DNA of 64,000 nt from Salinicoccus sediminis (GCF_000986795.1 NZ_LAYZ01000001.1:186001-250000), one strand, 5' to 3'; counted from the first letter of the stretch, positions 10,667 to 20,939 are shown. The notes: generated by a model from the letters alone, not told the origin. Numbers and translations are program-made.

Positions 10667-13033
10667 ATGGAACAGTCGACAATCTATGATGATATATATA
10701 TCACAGGGGAAGTGGAACGCGTCATATTCATGAGTGAACAGACGCGTTTTGCTGTCCTCAAAGTGAATATAAGCGAGACCAACACCCATTTCAATGACGA
10801 AGCCATTGTGACGGGGTATTTTCATGCCGTCTCGGAAGGTGATTCCTACCGTTTTTCCGGAAAGATCACCAACCACGCAAGGTACGGCGAGCAGTTCAGT
10901 GCAGATTCCTTCAAAAAGGAGCTGCCGAATACTGTGCGGGGGGTCATCCAGTACCTCTCCGGTGATACATTCCCCGGGATCGGTGAAAAGACTGCCAAAA
11001 AAATCGTGGAATCACTCGGGGTGAATGCGCTTGAGAAGATATCGGATGATGCTTCTGTTCTTAAGGATGTCGGCGGACTGCAGAAAAGCAAGATGGAGAT
11101 GATCCACCGTACGATTCTGGAAAACCGGCAGACCGAGCAGTCGGTGATCAAACTGACGGAGCTCGGCTTCGGCCCCAGGATGAGTGCCAAAATCCTCAGG
11201 ACCTACCAGGATGAGACGATGGACATCATCGAAAAAGAGCCGTACAGGCTTGTGATGGATATTGAAGGGGTCGGTTTCGCCACTGCCGACAAGATTGCGA
11301 TATCCTCAGGAATCGCCATGAACGACCCGGGCCGGCTTGAGGCCGGCATAATGTACGTGATGGAATCGACGATTATGGGTGATGGGCACACCTATATCGA
11401 TATGGAAGAGCTGATCGCGCTTGCCGATGAGCTCCTCAGCAGGAACGGCAGCCGCAATTTCACTGATGACGAAATAAAGCAGGCGATCGCGACGCTTTCG
11501 GACCGCGACCAGCTTGTCGAGTATTCCGGCCGCATCTACATCCCCTCACTGTTCTACTCGGAATATAAATCCTCCGAACAGATCTACCGTCTGATCAACG
11601 ACAGGACGGACATCTCGATCAGCGGGGAGAAGGCGGGGGATATGGTCGCTGAAATCGGTGAACATTTCGGCATCGACTACAACACCAGGCAGAAGGAAGC
11701 GATCATCTCTGCCTTGACCAGGAAGATTTCGATCATCACCGGCGGGCCGGGAACAGGCAAGACGACGATCGTCAAAGGGATCATCAATGCCTATCACCGG
11801 CTGCATAAGCTCAAAGACTATGAGGATTACGAAAAGGATGAGTACCCGATACGGCTGATAGCGCCGACCGGCCGCGCCTCAAAAAGGCTGAGCGAGACTG
11901 CAGGCATCGGGGCGTCAACCATCCACCGGCTCATCGGCTGGGGGATGGACACGGGCAAGGATGAGATCATCGATGCGGAAATTGATGCGGAACTGATCAT
12001 CATCGATGAAATGTCCATGGTCGATACATGGCTGTTCTACCAGTTCATGAGAAATGTCAAACCGTATACGATCCTCGTCTTCGTCGGCGACCGCGACCAG
12101 CTGCCTTCGGTGGGTCCGGGCACAGTATTCAAAGATCTGATCGCATCGGAAGTCGTTCCTGTAACAGAGCTCGACACCATCTACCGGCAGGGTGAAGGCT
12201 CATCCATCATCCGTCTCGCCCATCAGATAAAAATGCGCGAACCGATGGACATCACTCAGAAATTCAGCGACCGGCTCTTCATCCCGGCCCGGGTCAATCA
12301 GATACCGGACCTTATCGAAAAGGTCGTCGACAAGGCGGTCGGCAAGGGGTATGACATGCGGGATATCCAGGTCCTCGCCCCCATCTACAGGGGGAACGCC
12401 GGCATATCCAAACTCAACCAGATACTGCAGACGATACTCAATCCCAAAGAGGATGACAAGAGTGAAATCGAATTTGGCGATGTCATCTTCCGCGAAGGGG
12501 ATAAAGTCATCCAGCTCGTCAACCGCGGCGAGGACAACGTATTCAACGGCGACTCCGGCATAATCGAATCCATCTTGTTCAAGGATCAGGACGAGGCAGA
12601 GAAGGATACGCTCATGGTGGATTTCGACGGCATCCACATCGCCTACGAACGGAAAGAACTGACGGAGCTGTCCCATGCCTACTGTACCAGCATCCATAAG
12701 GCCCAGGGCAGTGAATATCCGATCGTCATCATGCCTGTTGTGAAAAGCTACTATCATATGCTGATGAAGAATATCGTGTATACAGGGATTACGCGTGCCA
12801 GGGAATCCCTCATCATCTGCGGTGATGCGGAAGCTTTCTACGATGCACTCGGCCGCGAGGGGATAGAACGCAACACCTCGCTCCTGGAAATGATCCATTC
12901 ACTGTTCGGGGTCCAAGCTGAACAGCAGGAAGACGGCCTGCCGGAAGAGGATACCGTACTGACCGGGGAGAATATGATGAAAATCCCGGCGATGATCAAC
13001 ATGGGGGAAGTATCCCCCTATGATTTCAATTGA
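10667..13033 (+). CDS. recD2: ATP-dependent RecD2 helicase
   Basis: A 5'-3' superfamily 1B DNA helicase that acts in DNA repair and fork maintenance without RecBC. The N-terminal 340 residues hold the OB-like and helix-hairpin-helix region typical of RecD2. Walker A GGPGTGKTT lies near 359-367, followed by IIDEMSMVD, GDRDQLPSVGPG, and HKAQGSEYP near the C-terminus. At 788 residues it has the usual RecD2 size, longer than E. coli RecD. The start has an AAGGAAAGTGA site. The stop codon overlaps the -35 box of the alaS leader promoter. Confidence 0.95.
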   Translation: MEQSTIYDDIYITGEVERVIFMSEQTRFAVLKVNISETNTHFNDEAIVTGYFHAVSEGDSYRFSGKITNHARYGEQFSADSFKKELPNTVRGVIQYLSGDTFPGIGEKTAKKIVESLGVNALEKISDDASVLKDVGGLQKSKMEMIHRTILENRQTEQSVIKLTELGFGPRMSAKILRTYQDETMDIIEKEPYRLVMDIEGVGFATADKIAISSGIAMNDPGRLEAGIMYVMESTIMGDGHTYIDMEELIALADELLSRNGSRNFTDDEIKQAIATLSDRDQLVEYSGRIYIPSLFYSEYKSSEQIYRLINDRTDISISGEKAGDMVAEIGEHFGIDYNTRQKEAIISALTRKISIITGGPGTGKTTIVKGIINAYHRLHKLKDYEDYEKDEYPIRLIAPTGRASKRLSETAGIGASTIHRLIGWGMDTGKDEIIDAEIDAELIIIDEMSMVDTWLFYQFMRNVKPYTILVFVGDRDQLPSVGPGTVFKDLIASEVVPVTELDTIYRQGEGSSIIRLAHQIKMREPMDITQKFSDRLFIPARVNQIPDLIEKVVDKAVGKGYDMRDIQVLAPIYRGNAGISKLNQILQTILNPKEDDKSEIEFGDVIFREGDKVIQLVNRGEDNVFNGDSGIIESILFKDQDEAEKDTLMVDFDGIHIAYERKELTELSHAYCTSIHKAQGSEYPIVIMPVVKSYYHMLMKNIVYTGITRARESLIICGDAEAFYDALGREGIERNTSLLEMIHSLFGVQAEQQEDGLPEEDTVLTGENMMKIPAMINMGEVSPYDFN

Positions 13034-13058
13034 CAGGCGGGGTCTGAATATCTATAAT
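13030..13058 (+). promoter_or_regulatory. Consensus sigma-A promoter of the alaS leader
   Basis: TTGACA (13030-13035), exactly 17 bases, then TATAAT (13053-13058). This is a perfect consensus promoter. Its -35 box overlaps the recD2 stop codon, so alaS is transcribed independently of recD2. Confidence 0.88.
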
Positions 13059-13063
13059 CAGAG

Positions 13064-13253
13064 TCAAGAAAGCTGGAAAATCGAGTTGGCGATGCGCCCT
13101 GGACAGAGACATTGTGGCTGGTGGAAACAATGATGCGTCCGTCACCGTGCTGTTTTCCGGTACAACGTGATAATACAGGAGTGATGGCTCAGGCCATAAC
13201 TTGGGTGGTACCGCGGTCCAGATCGTCCCATTTTCTTGGGGCGGTCTTTTTTT
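13064..13253 (+). promoter_or_regulatory. T-box leader of alaS (tRNA-Ala responsive)
   Basis: The leader has the conserved T-box core GGGTGGTACCGCG at 13203-13215. Its TGGT would pair with a tRNA ending ACCA, as tRNA-Ala does. GGAAAA near 13076 can pair with TTTTCC near 13153 to close Stem I, placing GCT (13149-13151, an alanine codon) as the specifier on the 3' side next to a purine. AGAGA and GGTGG apical-loop features lie between. A terminator (13220-13253, GATCGTCCCA/TTGGGGCGGTC and T7) competes with the antiterminator. Uncharged tRNA-Ala should allow read-through. The specifier call is inference from pairing by eye. Confidence 0.9.
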
Positions 13254-13284
13254 ATTTCGTAAATTTGGATATGGAGTGATACAC

Positions 13285-15915
13285 ATGAAAAAAAGAACAG
13301 GCAACGAATTAAGGGAGCTTTTCCTTGAATACTTTAAAAATATGGATCACATGGTGGAGCCGAGTGCACCGCTTGTGCCGATTGACGATGACTCCCTGCT
13401 GTGGATAAACTCGGGTGTTGCGACGCTGAAAAAATATTTTGACGGCCGGGTGATACCGGAGAATCCGAAAATCGTGAATGCCCAAAAAGCGATCCGCACG
13501 AACGATATTGAGAACGTCGGTTTCACCGCCCGCCATCATACTTTCTTTGAAATGCTCGGCAACTTTTCAATCGGGGATTACTTCAAGAAGGAAGCGGTCG
13601 AATATGCATGGGATTTCCTGACGAATAAGCAATATATCGGCTTCGATCCGGATCTCCTGTACGTGACAATCCATCCGGAGGATGAAGATGCGTACAGGAT
13701 ATGGAGCGAGGATATCGGCCTTGAGCCTTCCCGCATCATCCGTATCGAAGGCAACTTCTGGGACATCGGGGAAGGTCCGTGCGGACCGAACAGTGAAATA
13801 TTCTATGACCGGGGCCCGTCCTACGAACTGGATTCACCGGCCGGGGAATTGTACCCGGGCGGCGAGAACGAGAGGTATCTTGAAATATGGAACCTGGTGT
13901 TCAGTGAATTCAATCACAACAAGGACGGGTCATATACACCGCTTCCGAAAAAAAACATCGATACCGGCATGGGGCTCGAGAGGCTTGCCAGCGTCATCCA
14001 GGAGGCGCCGACAAACTTTGATACGGACCTGTTCACACCGATTCTTGCCTCCCTTGAGGAAATCAGCGGCAGCAGGTACGGCCGGGATGAAGCGGTGGAT
14101 ACTGCATTCAAAGTGATCAGCGATCACATAAGGACTGTCAGCTTCGCAGTGGCGGATGGGGCGCTCCCTTCAAACGAAGGGCGCGGTTACGTCCTGCGCC
14201 GCCTCATCAGGCGCGCTGTACGGTTCAGCAAGGATCTCAATATCAAACGCGCGTTCATGTACGAGCTTGCCGACACCGTGGCGGATGTCATGGGCGGATT
14301 CTACACCAACGTACGCGAGCGCCGTGACTTCATCAAGGAAGTCATCAAGAAGGAGGAGGAACGCTTCCTCGTCACGCTCGATGAAGGCATCCGCATATAT
14401 GAGGGTCTGCGTGATGAAGCGAGAAAGAACGATTCGGTCATCAAAGGTGAAGATGCATTCCGCCTCTATGACACATACGGCTTCCCGTATGAACTGACCC
14501 AGGAATATGCCGGGCAGGACGGGCTCAGTGTGGACGAGGAAGGCTTCATCGAGGAGATGAAACAGCAGCGCGAACGTGCAAGGAATGCCAGGAAATCGGG
14601 TGAATCCATGCAGGTGCAGTCTGAAACGCTCGCCGGCATCACTGAACCGAGTGAGTTCACAGGCTATCAGTCCAAAAAAGAGGAAGCTGTCCTCACCCAT
14701 ATCATCAAAGACGATAATGCGCTTGATTCGCTGGCGGAGACGGGTGAGGTTGAACTTCTGTTCGACAGGACACCGTTCTATGCTGTAAGCGGCGGACAGG
14801 TGGCTGACAAAGGCACCATTGAGAGCGGGGACTCAAGACTTGAAGTCACATCCGTCTACAAAGCGCCGAACGGCCAGAATGTACATGTCGCAAAACTGCT
14901 CAGCGGTACGATCAATACGGGCGAGACCTATACACTCGCTGTCAGCCGTGATGAGCGCAATTTCATCATCAAGAACCATACAGCGACACACCTGCTTCAC
15001 CAGGCGCTCAAGGATACGCTCGGCGACCATGTGAACCAGGCCGGCTCCCTTGTGGAGAGTGAACGTCTGCGCTTTGACTTCTCCCACCTCGAAGGCCTGT
15101 CCGACGCAGAAATAAAAACCATCGAGGAGATTGTGAATGAAAAGATATACGAAAATCTTGAAGTCCATATCTCTGAAATGCCGATCGAGGAAGCAAAGGA
15201 GAAAGGCGCAATGGCGCTTTTCGGCGAGAAATACGGCAATGTCGTGCGTGTCGTTGATATTGACGAATACTCCGTGGAACTCTGCGGCGGCATACATGTC
15301 AGGAACACTGCAGAAATCGGTCTGTTCAAGATCGTTTCAGAATCAGGCATCGGTGCAGGTGTGCGCCGGATCGAAGCGGTGACGAGCAGATATGCAGCGG
15401 ATGTCTACAAGGAAAAAGAGGAACGGCTGAATGAAATCGCCGCAAAACTGAAAGTGAAGGAAAGCCAGGTCGTGAAAAAGGTGGATTCAGTCCAGGCAGA
15501 CATCCGTGAGCTGAAAGAAGAAAACAAGTCGCTCAAGGCCAGGAGGCAGGATGAGAAACTCAGCAATATCGATGAGCTGGCGGAAACGGTCGCAGGCGTG
15601 CGTGTAATCGCCGCAGAAGTCCCGGCGGGCAGTGCGAAAGAGCTCAGGGAAACGATGGACAACATCAAGTCGAAAGCCCAGGACGCAGTCATCGCACTTG
15701 CATCCCAGAATGAAGGCAAGGTTTCACTTGTCGTAACCGTCCCGAAAGAGCTGACCAACACAGTGAGGGCCGGAGATATCATGAAGGAGATGGCGGAAGC
15801 CGTCGGCGGAAAAGGCGGCGGCCGCCCGGATATGGCCCAGGGCGGCGGAACAGATCCTTCGAATATAACAATTGCGTTACAATTGGCCAAAAACCACATT
15901 AAAAGTTCATTCTAG
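13285..15915 (+). CDS. alaS: Alanyl-tRNA synthetase
   Basis: Charges tRNA-Ala. It has 876 residues, the usual full length, with class II catalytic domain, tRNA-recognition part, editing domain and C-terminal DHHA1 domain. Editing-site ligands are visible as HTATH (H565, H569) and CGGIH (C667, H671). The glycine-rich [14 protein letters not shown] segment ends the C-domain. The start at 13285 has GGAGTGA 5 bases upstream. An in-frame extension to 13201 would lie in the T-box and is rejected. Confidence 0.97.
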   Translation: MKKRTGNELRELFLEYFKNMDHMVEPSAPLVPIDDDSLLWINSGVATLKKYFDGRVIPENPKIVNAQKAIRTNDIENVGFTARHHTFFEMLGNFSIGDYFKKEAVEYAWDFLTNKQYIGFDPDLLYVTIHPEDEDAYRIWSEDIGLEPSRIIRIEGNFWDIGEGPCGPNSEIFYDRGPSYELDSPAGELYPGGENERYLEIWNLVFSEFNHNKDGSYTPLPKKNIDTGMGLERLASVIQEAPTNFDTDLFTPILASLEEISGSRYGRDEAVDTAFKVISDHIRTVSFAVADGALPSNEGRGYVLRRLIRRAVRFSKDLNIKRAFMYELADTVADVMGGFYTNVRERRDFIKEVIKKEEERFLVTLDEGIRIYEGLRDEARKNDSVIKGEDAFRLYDTYGFPYELTQEYAGQDGLSVDEEGFIEEMKQQRERARNARKSGESMQVQSETLAGITEPSEFTGYQSKKEEAVLTHIIKDDNALDSLAETGEVELLFDRTPFYAVSGGQVADKGTIESGDSRLEVTSVYKAPNGQNVHVAKLLSGTINTGETYTLAVSRDERNFIIKNHTATHLLHQALKDTLGDHVNQAGSLVESERLRFDFSHLEGLSDAEIKTIEEIVNEKIYENLEVHISEMPIEEAKEKGAMALFGEKYGNVVRVVDIDEYSVELCGGIHVRNTAEIGLFKIVSESGIGAGVRRIEAVTSRYAADVYKEKEERLNEIAAKLKVKESQVVKKVDSVQADIRELKEENKSLKARRQDEKLSNIDELAETVAGVRVIAAEVPAGSAKELRETMDNIKSKAQDAVIALASQNEGKVSLVVTVPKELTNTVRAGDIMKEMAEAVGGKGGGRPDMAQGGGTDPSNITIALQLAKNHIKSSF

Positions 15916-15970
15916 GCATCCAGAAATGCTATAATAGAATATAAATGCTAGTAGGATGGGAGTGCTGATT

Positions 15971-16234
15971 TTGAATCAATTTGACGAAACGATGAAGTTC
16001 AATGTTGAAGATACACAGGCACACGATGTCAAAGAAATACTCGCCAATGTCTATAACACCCTGGAGGAACGCGGCTATAATCCTATCAACCAGATTGTCG
16101 GCTATCTCCAGAGTGGCGATCCGGCCTATATTCCGCGCCATAACGAAGCACGGAACCACATACGTCACGTGGACCGCGATGAGATCATGGAAGTTCTGGT
16201 CAGGACGTATATCGAGCGGGAGATAAATGACTAG
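15971..16234 (+). CDS. IreB family regulatory phosphoprotein (UPF0297)
   Basis: Small 87-residue protein of the IreB/YrzL family. In Enterococcus, IreB is a substrate of the PASTA kinase IreK and affects cephalosporin resistance. The sequence starts [10 protein letters not shown], keeps [20 protein letters not shown], and has the usual length when the TTG at 15971 is used. GGGAGTG lies 6 bases before this TTG. An ATG at 15956 would add five residues without a good site. TATAAT at 15930-15935 is the likely -10. It overlaps ruvX by 8 bases; the order ireB-ruvX-DUF1292 is widely conserved. Confidence 0.9.
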   Translation: MNQFDETMKFNVEDTQAHDVKEILANVYNTLEERGYNPINQIVGYLQSGDPAYIPRHNEARNHIRHVDRDEIMEVLVRTYIEREIND

Positions 16235-16658
16235 GACGCTCGGCCTGGATGTTGGCACCAAAACAGTCGGGGTCGCCCTCAGTGACGCACTGGGATGGAC
16301 GGCCCAGGGTTTGACGACTCTGAAAATTGATTCTGAAAATGGTCATTTCGGCATTGATGAAGTGGTGAAAATAACAGAAGAGAATGATGTATCCACCATT
16401 GTGGTCGGACTGCCAAAGCACATGAACAACTCCATAGGCGAGAGCGGTGAGCGTTCCATCCATTATAGTAAATTGCTTGAAAACAGCATGCCAGATGTTA
16501 AAATACTATTATGGGATGAGCGTCTCAGCACCGCGGGTGCCGAGAGAACGCTGCTTGAAGCGGACGTCTCCCGCAAAAAACGGAAAGCTGTGATCGACAA
16601 GATGGCCGCAGTATTCATACTGCAGGGCTTCCTTGATAATCCGGCTAAAGGAGAATAA
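16227..16658 (+). CDS. ruvX: Putative pre-16S rRNA nuclease / Holliday junction resolvase-like RuvX (YqgF)
   Basis: RNase H-fold nuclease of 143 residues. The catalytic first strand reads [13 protein letters not shown] (Asp about 8); later VVGLP, WDERLST and the C-terminal [10 protein letters not shown] follow the YqgF pattern. E. coli YqgF matures the 16S rRNA 5' end. A junction-resolvase role is assigned by fold only. It is in one transcription unit with ireB and the DUF1292 gene (3-base gap). Confidence 0.92.
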   Translation: MTRTLGLDVGTKTVGVALSDALGWTAQGLTTLKIDSENGHFGIDEVVKITEENDVSTIVVGLPKHMNNSIGESGERSIHYSKLLENSMPDVKILLWDERLSTAGAERTLLEADVSRKKRKAVIDKMAAVFILQGFLDNPAKGE

Positions 16659-16661
16659 CCA

Positions 16662-16967
16662 ATGAGTCAGGAAGAAATGGATTTTAACCAGGAAGAAGAG
16701 CTTCTTACGTTGTACGACGAGGAAGGCAATGAAGTGCTGTACCGCAAAATGCTTGAATTCCACCATCCTGAATTCGAGAAGGACTATGTCATTCTCGCAG
16801 AAGAGGGCAACTTCTCAAATGATGATGAAGAGATTGAACTCATCCCGATGATAAATGTTGCCGATGAAGACGGCGAAGGCGGGAAATTCCTGCCGGTTGA
16901 AACAGATGATGAGTGGGATATGATCGAAGAAGTGGTCAACACCCAGATGGATGACCCGGAAGAGTAG
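16662..16967 (+). CDS. DUF1292 family protein (UPF0473, YrzB-like)
   Basis: A 101-residue acidic protein of the DUF1292 family with the characteristic LYDEEGNE and YVILAE segments. Its function is not known. It always tends to follow ruvX in Firmicutes, as here, and precedes mltG. Its own terminator follows. Confidence 0.88.
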   Translation: MSQEEMDFNQEEELLTLYDEEGNEVLYRKMLEFHHPEFEKDYVILAEEGNFSNDDEEIELIPMINVADEDGEGGKFLPVETDDEWDMIEEVVNTQMDDPEE

Positions 16968-16992
16968 GTCATCTGCAAAAGGTTACAGAATG

Positions 16993-17022
16993 GCTTCCAA
17001 TGAGAATTGGAAGCTATTTTTG
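16993..17022 (+). terminator. Terminator after the ireB-ruvX-DUF1292 unit
   Basis: Stem GCTTCCAAT/ATTGGAAGC with a GAG loop followed by TATTTTTGG. It lies 16 bases before mltG and may only attenuate read-through, as no strong promoter for mltG is evident after it. Confidence 0.7.
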
Positions 17023-17037
17023 GGATAGGAGTTTTAT

Positions 17038-18168
17038 ATGAGTAGAAATGATGATATCAAATTTTCAAAGAATGTATCTTCCTACCTGTCATTGTTCGTC
17101 ATCGGAATATTGGCAATTGGCCTGATCATTGCAGCAATCGTTGTTTACATGTACATAAAATCAGGTTCTGAGCCTCTCGATGCCAATTCGACCGAGACAA
17201 AACAGGTTGTCATCGAACAGGGATCATCAGCTGGGATGATCGGGCAGCAGCTGGAAGATGAAGGTATCATAAGGAATGGCATGATGTTTGAGTATTTCCT
17301 CAAACTCAACAGCATCACTGATTATCATGCCGGGGAATACGAACTGTCACCGAGCATGGACTTCGAGCAGATTGCCAAAACACTGGAGACGGGACGCATC
17401 TATCAGGAAGTACTGTACCGTCTGACAGTGCCGGAGGGCTATTCGGTCGAAGAGATTGCGGCCCAGGCTGAAGAACAGCTGCCGGTTGCAGCAGACCGCT
17501 TCATGGAACTCATGGAGGATGAGGAGTTCATCAGATCCCTGATCGAGGAATATCCTGAAATGCTGTCTGATGAAATACTCGATGAAGATGTGAAGTACCC
17601 GCTTGAAGGTTATCTGTATCCGGCCACCTACGACATAACAGAGGAAGAACCGAAAATTGAAGACCTCATCCGCAAGATGCTGGATGCGACACAGACCAAC
17701 AGCTACAGTGTCTATAACTCCGTGGACAGCTACAGCATCAATCTGGAAGGTGAAAACAAGGAGCTCACGTTCCATGAATTCCTGACACTTTCATCTCTGG
17801 TGGAAAAAGAGGCGACTTCGCTTGCAGACCGTTCCAAGATCGCCAGCGTTTTCCTGAACAGGATGTCCGAAAACCCGGCGATGCCGCTGCAGACGGACCC
17901 GACGGTCCTCTATGCGCTCGGCGAGCATCAGGAACGTACACTGTTCGAGGACCTAGAGGTCGAGGACCCTTACAACACCTACATTCATACCGGCCTGCCG
18001 CCGGGGCTGATCGCGTCACCCGGACTCGAGTCGCTGCAGAGCACGATGAACCCTTCGAATACTGATTACTATTACTTCCTTGCCGACAGCGAGGGCAACA
18101 ATCACTTTGCCCGGACTTTCGAAGAACATGTTGAAAACAGGGAAAAATATATAAATAATCAGGAGTAG
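17038..18168 (+). CDS. mltG: Endolytic murein transglycosylase MltG
   Basis: Membrane-anchored lytic transglycosylase that cuts nascent glycan strands and sets their length. A single transmembrane segment lies at about 16-38 after a short cytoplasmic tail, then a LysM-like part (VVIEQGSSAGMIGQQL) and the YceG catalytic domain. The expected catalytic glutamate is in SSLVEKEA, and the NRMSENPAMPLQTDPTV and GLPPGLIASPG segments are typical. At 376 residues it is complete. Next gene trmR follows a terminator. Confidence 0.93.
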   Translation: MSRNDDIKFSKNVSSYLSLFVIGILAIGLIIAAIVVYMYIKSGSEPLDANSTETKQVVIEQGSSAGMIGQQLEDEGIIRNGMMFEYFLKLNSITDYHAGEYELSPSMDFEQIAKTLETGRIYQEVLYRLTVPEGYSVEEIAAQAEEQLPVAADRFMELMEDEEFIRSLIEEYPEMLSDEILDEDVKYPLEGYLYPATYDITEEEPKIEDLIRKMLDATQTNSYSVYNSVDSYSINLEGENKELTFHEFLTLSSLVEKEATSLADRSKIASVFLNRMSENPAMPLQTDPTVLYALGEHQERTLFEDLEVEDPYNTYIHTGLPPGLIASPGLESLQSTMNPSNTDYYYFLADSEGNNHFARTFEEHVENREKYINNQE

Positions 18169-18230
18169 TTGGTGAAAATCACCTTTTCAAGTGATATAAA
18201 CTGTGCTACTATGAATTGTGATAAATATAG

Positions 18231-18265
18231 CAACTGATAACGAAAGTTATCAGTTGTATTTTTTA
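18231..18265 (+). terminator. Terminator after mltG
   Basis: Perfect 10-bp stem CAACTGATAA/TTATCAGTTG with a CGAAAG loop and TATTTTTTAT tail, ending 15 bases before the trmR start. Confidence 0.78.
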
Positions 18266-18279
18266 TATGTGGTGAGGAC

Positions 18280-18918
18280 ATGGAAATATTTGAATATATT
18301 GAGAGTATGAACAGCAGACCGGAACTGTTCCCTGACGTGCTCGCTTATGCCAGGGAGCACAAAGTACCGATCATGGATCCCGATGCCCTGCAGGTGATGA
18401 AGCATCATATGCACCTTACAGGCGCAGAACGCATACTTGAAATTGGTACTGCAATCGGTTACAGTGCGCTGCATATGCTTTCTGTCAGTGACGACGTGGA
18501 AGTCGTGACGATAGAGAAGGATGCGGACAGCCACAGGACGGCGAAAGCTTTCTTCGGGACATATGAAGTGGCCGGGAGAGTCGATCCGATACTCCGGGAC
18601 GCCAAAGAAATCGATCCTGAAATGCTCAGAGGGCCGTTCGACATGCTGTTAATTGACGCATCAAAGGGCAACAATGAATACTTCTTCGAAAACTTCAGCC
18701 CGTTTGTAAAAGACGGGGGGCTCATCATAGTGGATAATATTCTGCTCCGGGGCCTCGTGGTCGAAGAGGAAATCCAGTCGAGGAACAGACGGCGCATGAA
18801 GGAGAAAGTCGATGCGTTCAATAAAAAGATTGCCGCATCGGGGATGCTCTCATCATTCCTTCCAGTCGGGGACGGGCTGCTTATCATCAGTAAACAGGAA
18901 GAGGGAAAGAACGCATGA
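18280..18918 (+). CDS. trmR: tRNA 5-hydroxyuridine methyltransferase TrmR (class I SAM O-methyltransferase)
   Basis: A 212-residue O-methyltransferase of the COMT-like family. The SAM loop [11 protein letters not shown] lies near 47-57, with [11 protein letters not shown] at the metal/catalytic region. By position between mltG and udk it matches B. subtilis YrrM/TrmR, which methylates 5-hydroxyuridine 34 to 5-methoxyuridine. In Bacillus the U32-type trhP genes that make the hydroxyuridine lie directly after it. Here they are absent and udk follows with a 4-base overlap. The substrate assignment is from synteny. Confidence 0.82.
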   Translation: MEIFEYIESMNSRPELFPDVLAYAREHKVPIMDPDALQVMKHHMHLTGAERILEIGTAIGYSALHMLSVSDDVEVVTIEKDADSHRTAKAFFGTYEVAGRVDPILRDAKEIDPEMLRGPFDMLLIDASKGNNEYFFENFSPFVKDGGLIIVDNILLRGLVVEEEIQSRNRRRMKEKVDAFNKKIAASGMLSSFLPVGDGLLIISKQEEGKNA

Positions 18919-19535
18919 ACAGACCGACGATCATTGGGATAGCCGGGGGGTCCGGATCTGGGAAGACCTCGGTTACCAGAAAAATAATGGAGGCACTGGA
19001 TGGTCACAGCGTCGTTCTGATCGAACAGGATTACTACTATAAAGATCAGAGTGAAAAAACTTTCGAAGAGCGTCTTGAGACCAACTATGACCATCCTTTC
19101 GCGTTCGACAACGATCTGCTCATTTCTCACGTCAGGCAGCTTCTGGACCGGAAGGCCGTGGAAGTGCCGACGTACAATTACGAAATCCATACGAGAAGTG
19201 ACAGGACGATTCTGGTCGAACCGAGGGATGTCATCATCATCGAGGGGATTTTTGCCCTCGAAAATGAAACACTCAGGAATCTGATGGATGTGAAACTATA
19301 TGTCGATACTGATTCTGATATCAGGATCCTCCGCCGTATGCAGCGTGATATCGAAAAACGCGGCAGGACGATGGATTCCGTCATCAACCAGTATTTGACG
19401 GTTGTCCGCCCGATGCATCTCCAGTTCATCGAGCCGACAAAACGTTTCAGCGATGTCATCATCCCCGAGGGCGGGGAGAACAATGTCGCAATCGACCTGA
19501 TAACAACCAAGATAAGAACATTGATAAACAATTAG
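18915..19535 (+). CDS. udk: Uridine kinase
   Basis: Phosphorylates uridine and cytidine in pyrimidine salvage. Walker [10 protein letters not shown] lies near 11-19, followed by the DHPFAFD and [10 protein letters not shown] nucleoside-binding segments and the [12 protein letters not shown] lid. Length 206 is normal. Its ATG overlaps the trmR stop (ATGA). Upstream of greA as in Bacillus. Confidence 0.95.
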   Translation: MNRPTIIGIAGGSGSGKTSVTRKIMEALDGHSVVLIEQDYYYKDQSEKTFEERLETNYDHPFAFDNDLLISHVRQLLDRKAVEVPTYNYEIHTRSDRTILVEPRDVIIIEGIFALENETLRNLMDVKLYVDTDSDIRILRRMQRDIEKRGRTMDSVINQYLTVVRPMHLQFIEPTKRFSDVIIPEGGENNVAIDLITTKIRTLINN

Positions 19536-19569
19536 AATCAGCTAAAACAAAGAATTTTATGGAGGAATT

Positions 19570-20049
19570 ATGATGGACATGCAAAAAGAATTTCCGATGA
19601 CGCAGAGTGGTTATGAACAACTGCAGGAGGAGCTTGAGCAGCTCAAGACGGTCAAGCGTCCTGAAGTGGTGGAAAAGATAAAAGTGGCCAGGAGTTTCGG
19701 CGACCTTTCCGAGAACTCCGAATACGACGCCGCCAAAGACGAGCAGGGATTCGTAGAGCAGGAGATCACCAAGATCGAGGACATGATCCGCCATGCCAAG
19801 ATCATTGAAGAGAACAACAACAAAAACGAAGTGCAGCTCGGCAACACTGTGACATTCACTGAGCTTCCCGACGGGGACAAAGAGGAATACCAGATTGTGG
19901 GGAGCGCGGAAGCGAACCCGTTCGAAGGGAAAATCTCCAATGAGTCGCCAATCGCAAAGGCACTGCTGGGTGCAAAGCTCAAAGACGAGATCAACGTTCC
20001 GCTCCCGAACGGCAATGACATGAAAGTCAAGATCGTTTCCATTGACTGA
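19570..20049 (+). CDS. greA: Transcription elongation factor GreA
   Basis: Rescues backtracked RNA polymerase by stimulating transcript cleavage. The N-terminal 75 residues form the long antiparallel coiled coil with [15 protein letters not shown] at the acidic tip; the C-terminal FKBP-like domain ends with [11 protein letters not shown]. At 159 residues it is complete. GGAGG lies upstream of three close in-frame ATGs (19570, 19573, 19579); the first is given. It overlaps mtnN by 8 bases. Confidence 0.96.
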   Translation: MMDMQKEFPMTQSGYEQLQEELEQLKTVKRPEVVEKIKVARSFGDLSENSEYDAAKDEQGFVEQEITKIEDMIRHAKIIEENNNKNEVQLGNTVTFTELPDGDKEEYQIVGSAEANPFEGKISNESPIAKALLGAKLKDEINVPLPNGNDMKVKIVSID

Positions 20050-20746
20050 CAGCACGGTCATAGGAATCATCGGTGCGATGAAGCCTGAAGTTGATATCCT
20101 GAAGGAGTGGATGGATATCAGCGCCACGGACAGCATTGCCCATACCAAGGTGTACCGGGGACAGCTTGCAGGCCGTGAAGTGGCCCTTGTAGAAAGCGGC
20201 ATAGGCAAAGTGAATGCGAGCATGATCACCGCGCTGCTGCTTGAGAAGTATGATGTGCGCATCGTCATCAATACCGGAGTCGCGGGTGCCCTGTCTGACA
20301 AACTAGATGTGACGGATATGGTTGTGAGCACTTCTGTACTCCATCATGATGTGGATGCGGTCGAGTTCGGTTATGACCTCGGCCAGGTGCCGGGCATGCC
20401 GAAGTTCTATCTTGCGGACAAAGGGCTCTCCAAGCTTGCGCTTGAGGCGATCAGCAGCAACCCGGATATCAAAGGCCACGGCGGCCTCGTCGTGAGCGGG
20501 GATTCATTCATAAGCAGCAGCGGGCAGAAGCAGGCGATTACAAACAACTTCAGGCAGGCACTTGCGGTGGACATGGAATCTGCAGCCATTGCACAGACAT
20601 GCTACCAGTACTCGACCTCATTTGTCATCATCCGGTCGATTTCCGATAAAGCCGATGACAGCGCGGATATGACATATGATGAATTTTTAGCGAAAGCTTG
20701 TATTCATTCGTCTGAAGTTGTAAAATCATTATTGAAGGACTTGTAA
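20042..20746 (+). CDS. mtnN: 5'-methylthioadenosine/S-adenosylhomocysteine nucleosidase
   Basis: Hydrolyses MTA and SAH, feeding methionine salvage and recycling SAM by-products. The phosphorylase-fold marks are [25 protein letters not shown] and the [10 protein letters not shown] segment; the catalytic acid is in RSISDKAD. It has 234 residues. It starts with TTG within the greA 3' end. A tiny membrane gene follows in the same unit. Confidence 0.93.
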   Translation: MTDSTVIGIIGAMKPEVDILKEWMDISATDSIAHTKVYRGQLAGREVALVESGIGKVNASMITALLLEKYDVRIVINTGVAGALSDKLDVTDMVVSTSVLHHDVDAVEFGYDLGQVPGMPKFYLADKGLSKLALEAISSNPDIKGHGGLVVSGDSFISSSGQKQAITNNFRQALAVDMESAAIAQTCYQYSTSFVIIRSISDKADDSADMTYDEFLAKACIHSSEVVKSLLKDL

Positions 20747-20761
20747 TTTGGAGGGATATCC

Positions 20762-20860
20762 ATGCTTTTTCTCATGATCATTTCAATCGTCATTACAGTC
20801 GTTATCGGATACCTTGTATACAGGGATACTGAAACAGAGGATAATGAAATCGTTGAATAA
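20762..20860 (+). CDS. 32-residue single-pass membrane peptide
   Basis: A short ORF starting MLFLMIISIV with one strongly hydrophobic helix (about residues 1-20) and an acidic tail ending in ETEDNEIVE. GGAGGGATATCC gives a strong ribosome site before its ATG. A good terminator follows 5 bases after the stop, so it closes the greA-mtnN transcript. The signals suggest it is really translated. I do not recognise the family. No function can be assigned. Confidence 0.7.
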   Translation: MLFLMIISIVITVVIGYLVYRDTETEDNEIVE

Positions 20861-20865
20861 TCCAT

Positions 20866-20898
20866 AAAGCGCCTTAATTTATTAAGGCGCTTTTAATT
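20866..20898. terminator. Terminator after the mtnN unit
   Basis: Perfect stem AAAGCGCCTTAAT/ATTAAGGCGCTTT followed by TTAATTTT. It lies between the 32-residue peptide gene and yqeG. Confidence 0.85.
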
Positions 20899-20939
20899 TT
20901 GTGTTAAAATATAGGAAAACTCATCAGAGGTGCAATATA

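Noticed and set aside
12200-12898. 232-codon minus-strand ORF over recD2
   Set aside because: Antisense shadow of helicase motifs with no start signal.
13201-13284. N-terminal extension of alaS
   Set aside because: The frame is open but lies inside the T-box terminator; the ATG at 13285 with GGAGTGA matches AlaRS starts.
19459-20331. 290-codon minus-strand ORF over udk, greA and mtnN
   Set aside because: It spans three real genes on the other strand and crosses their junctions; no start site or domain.
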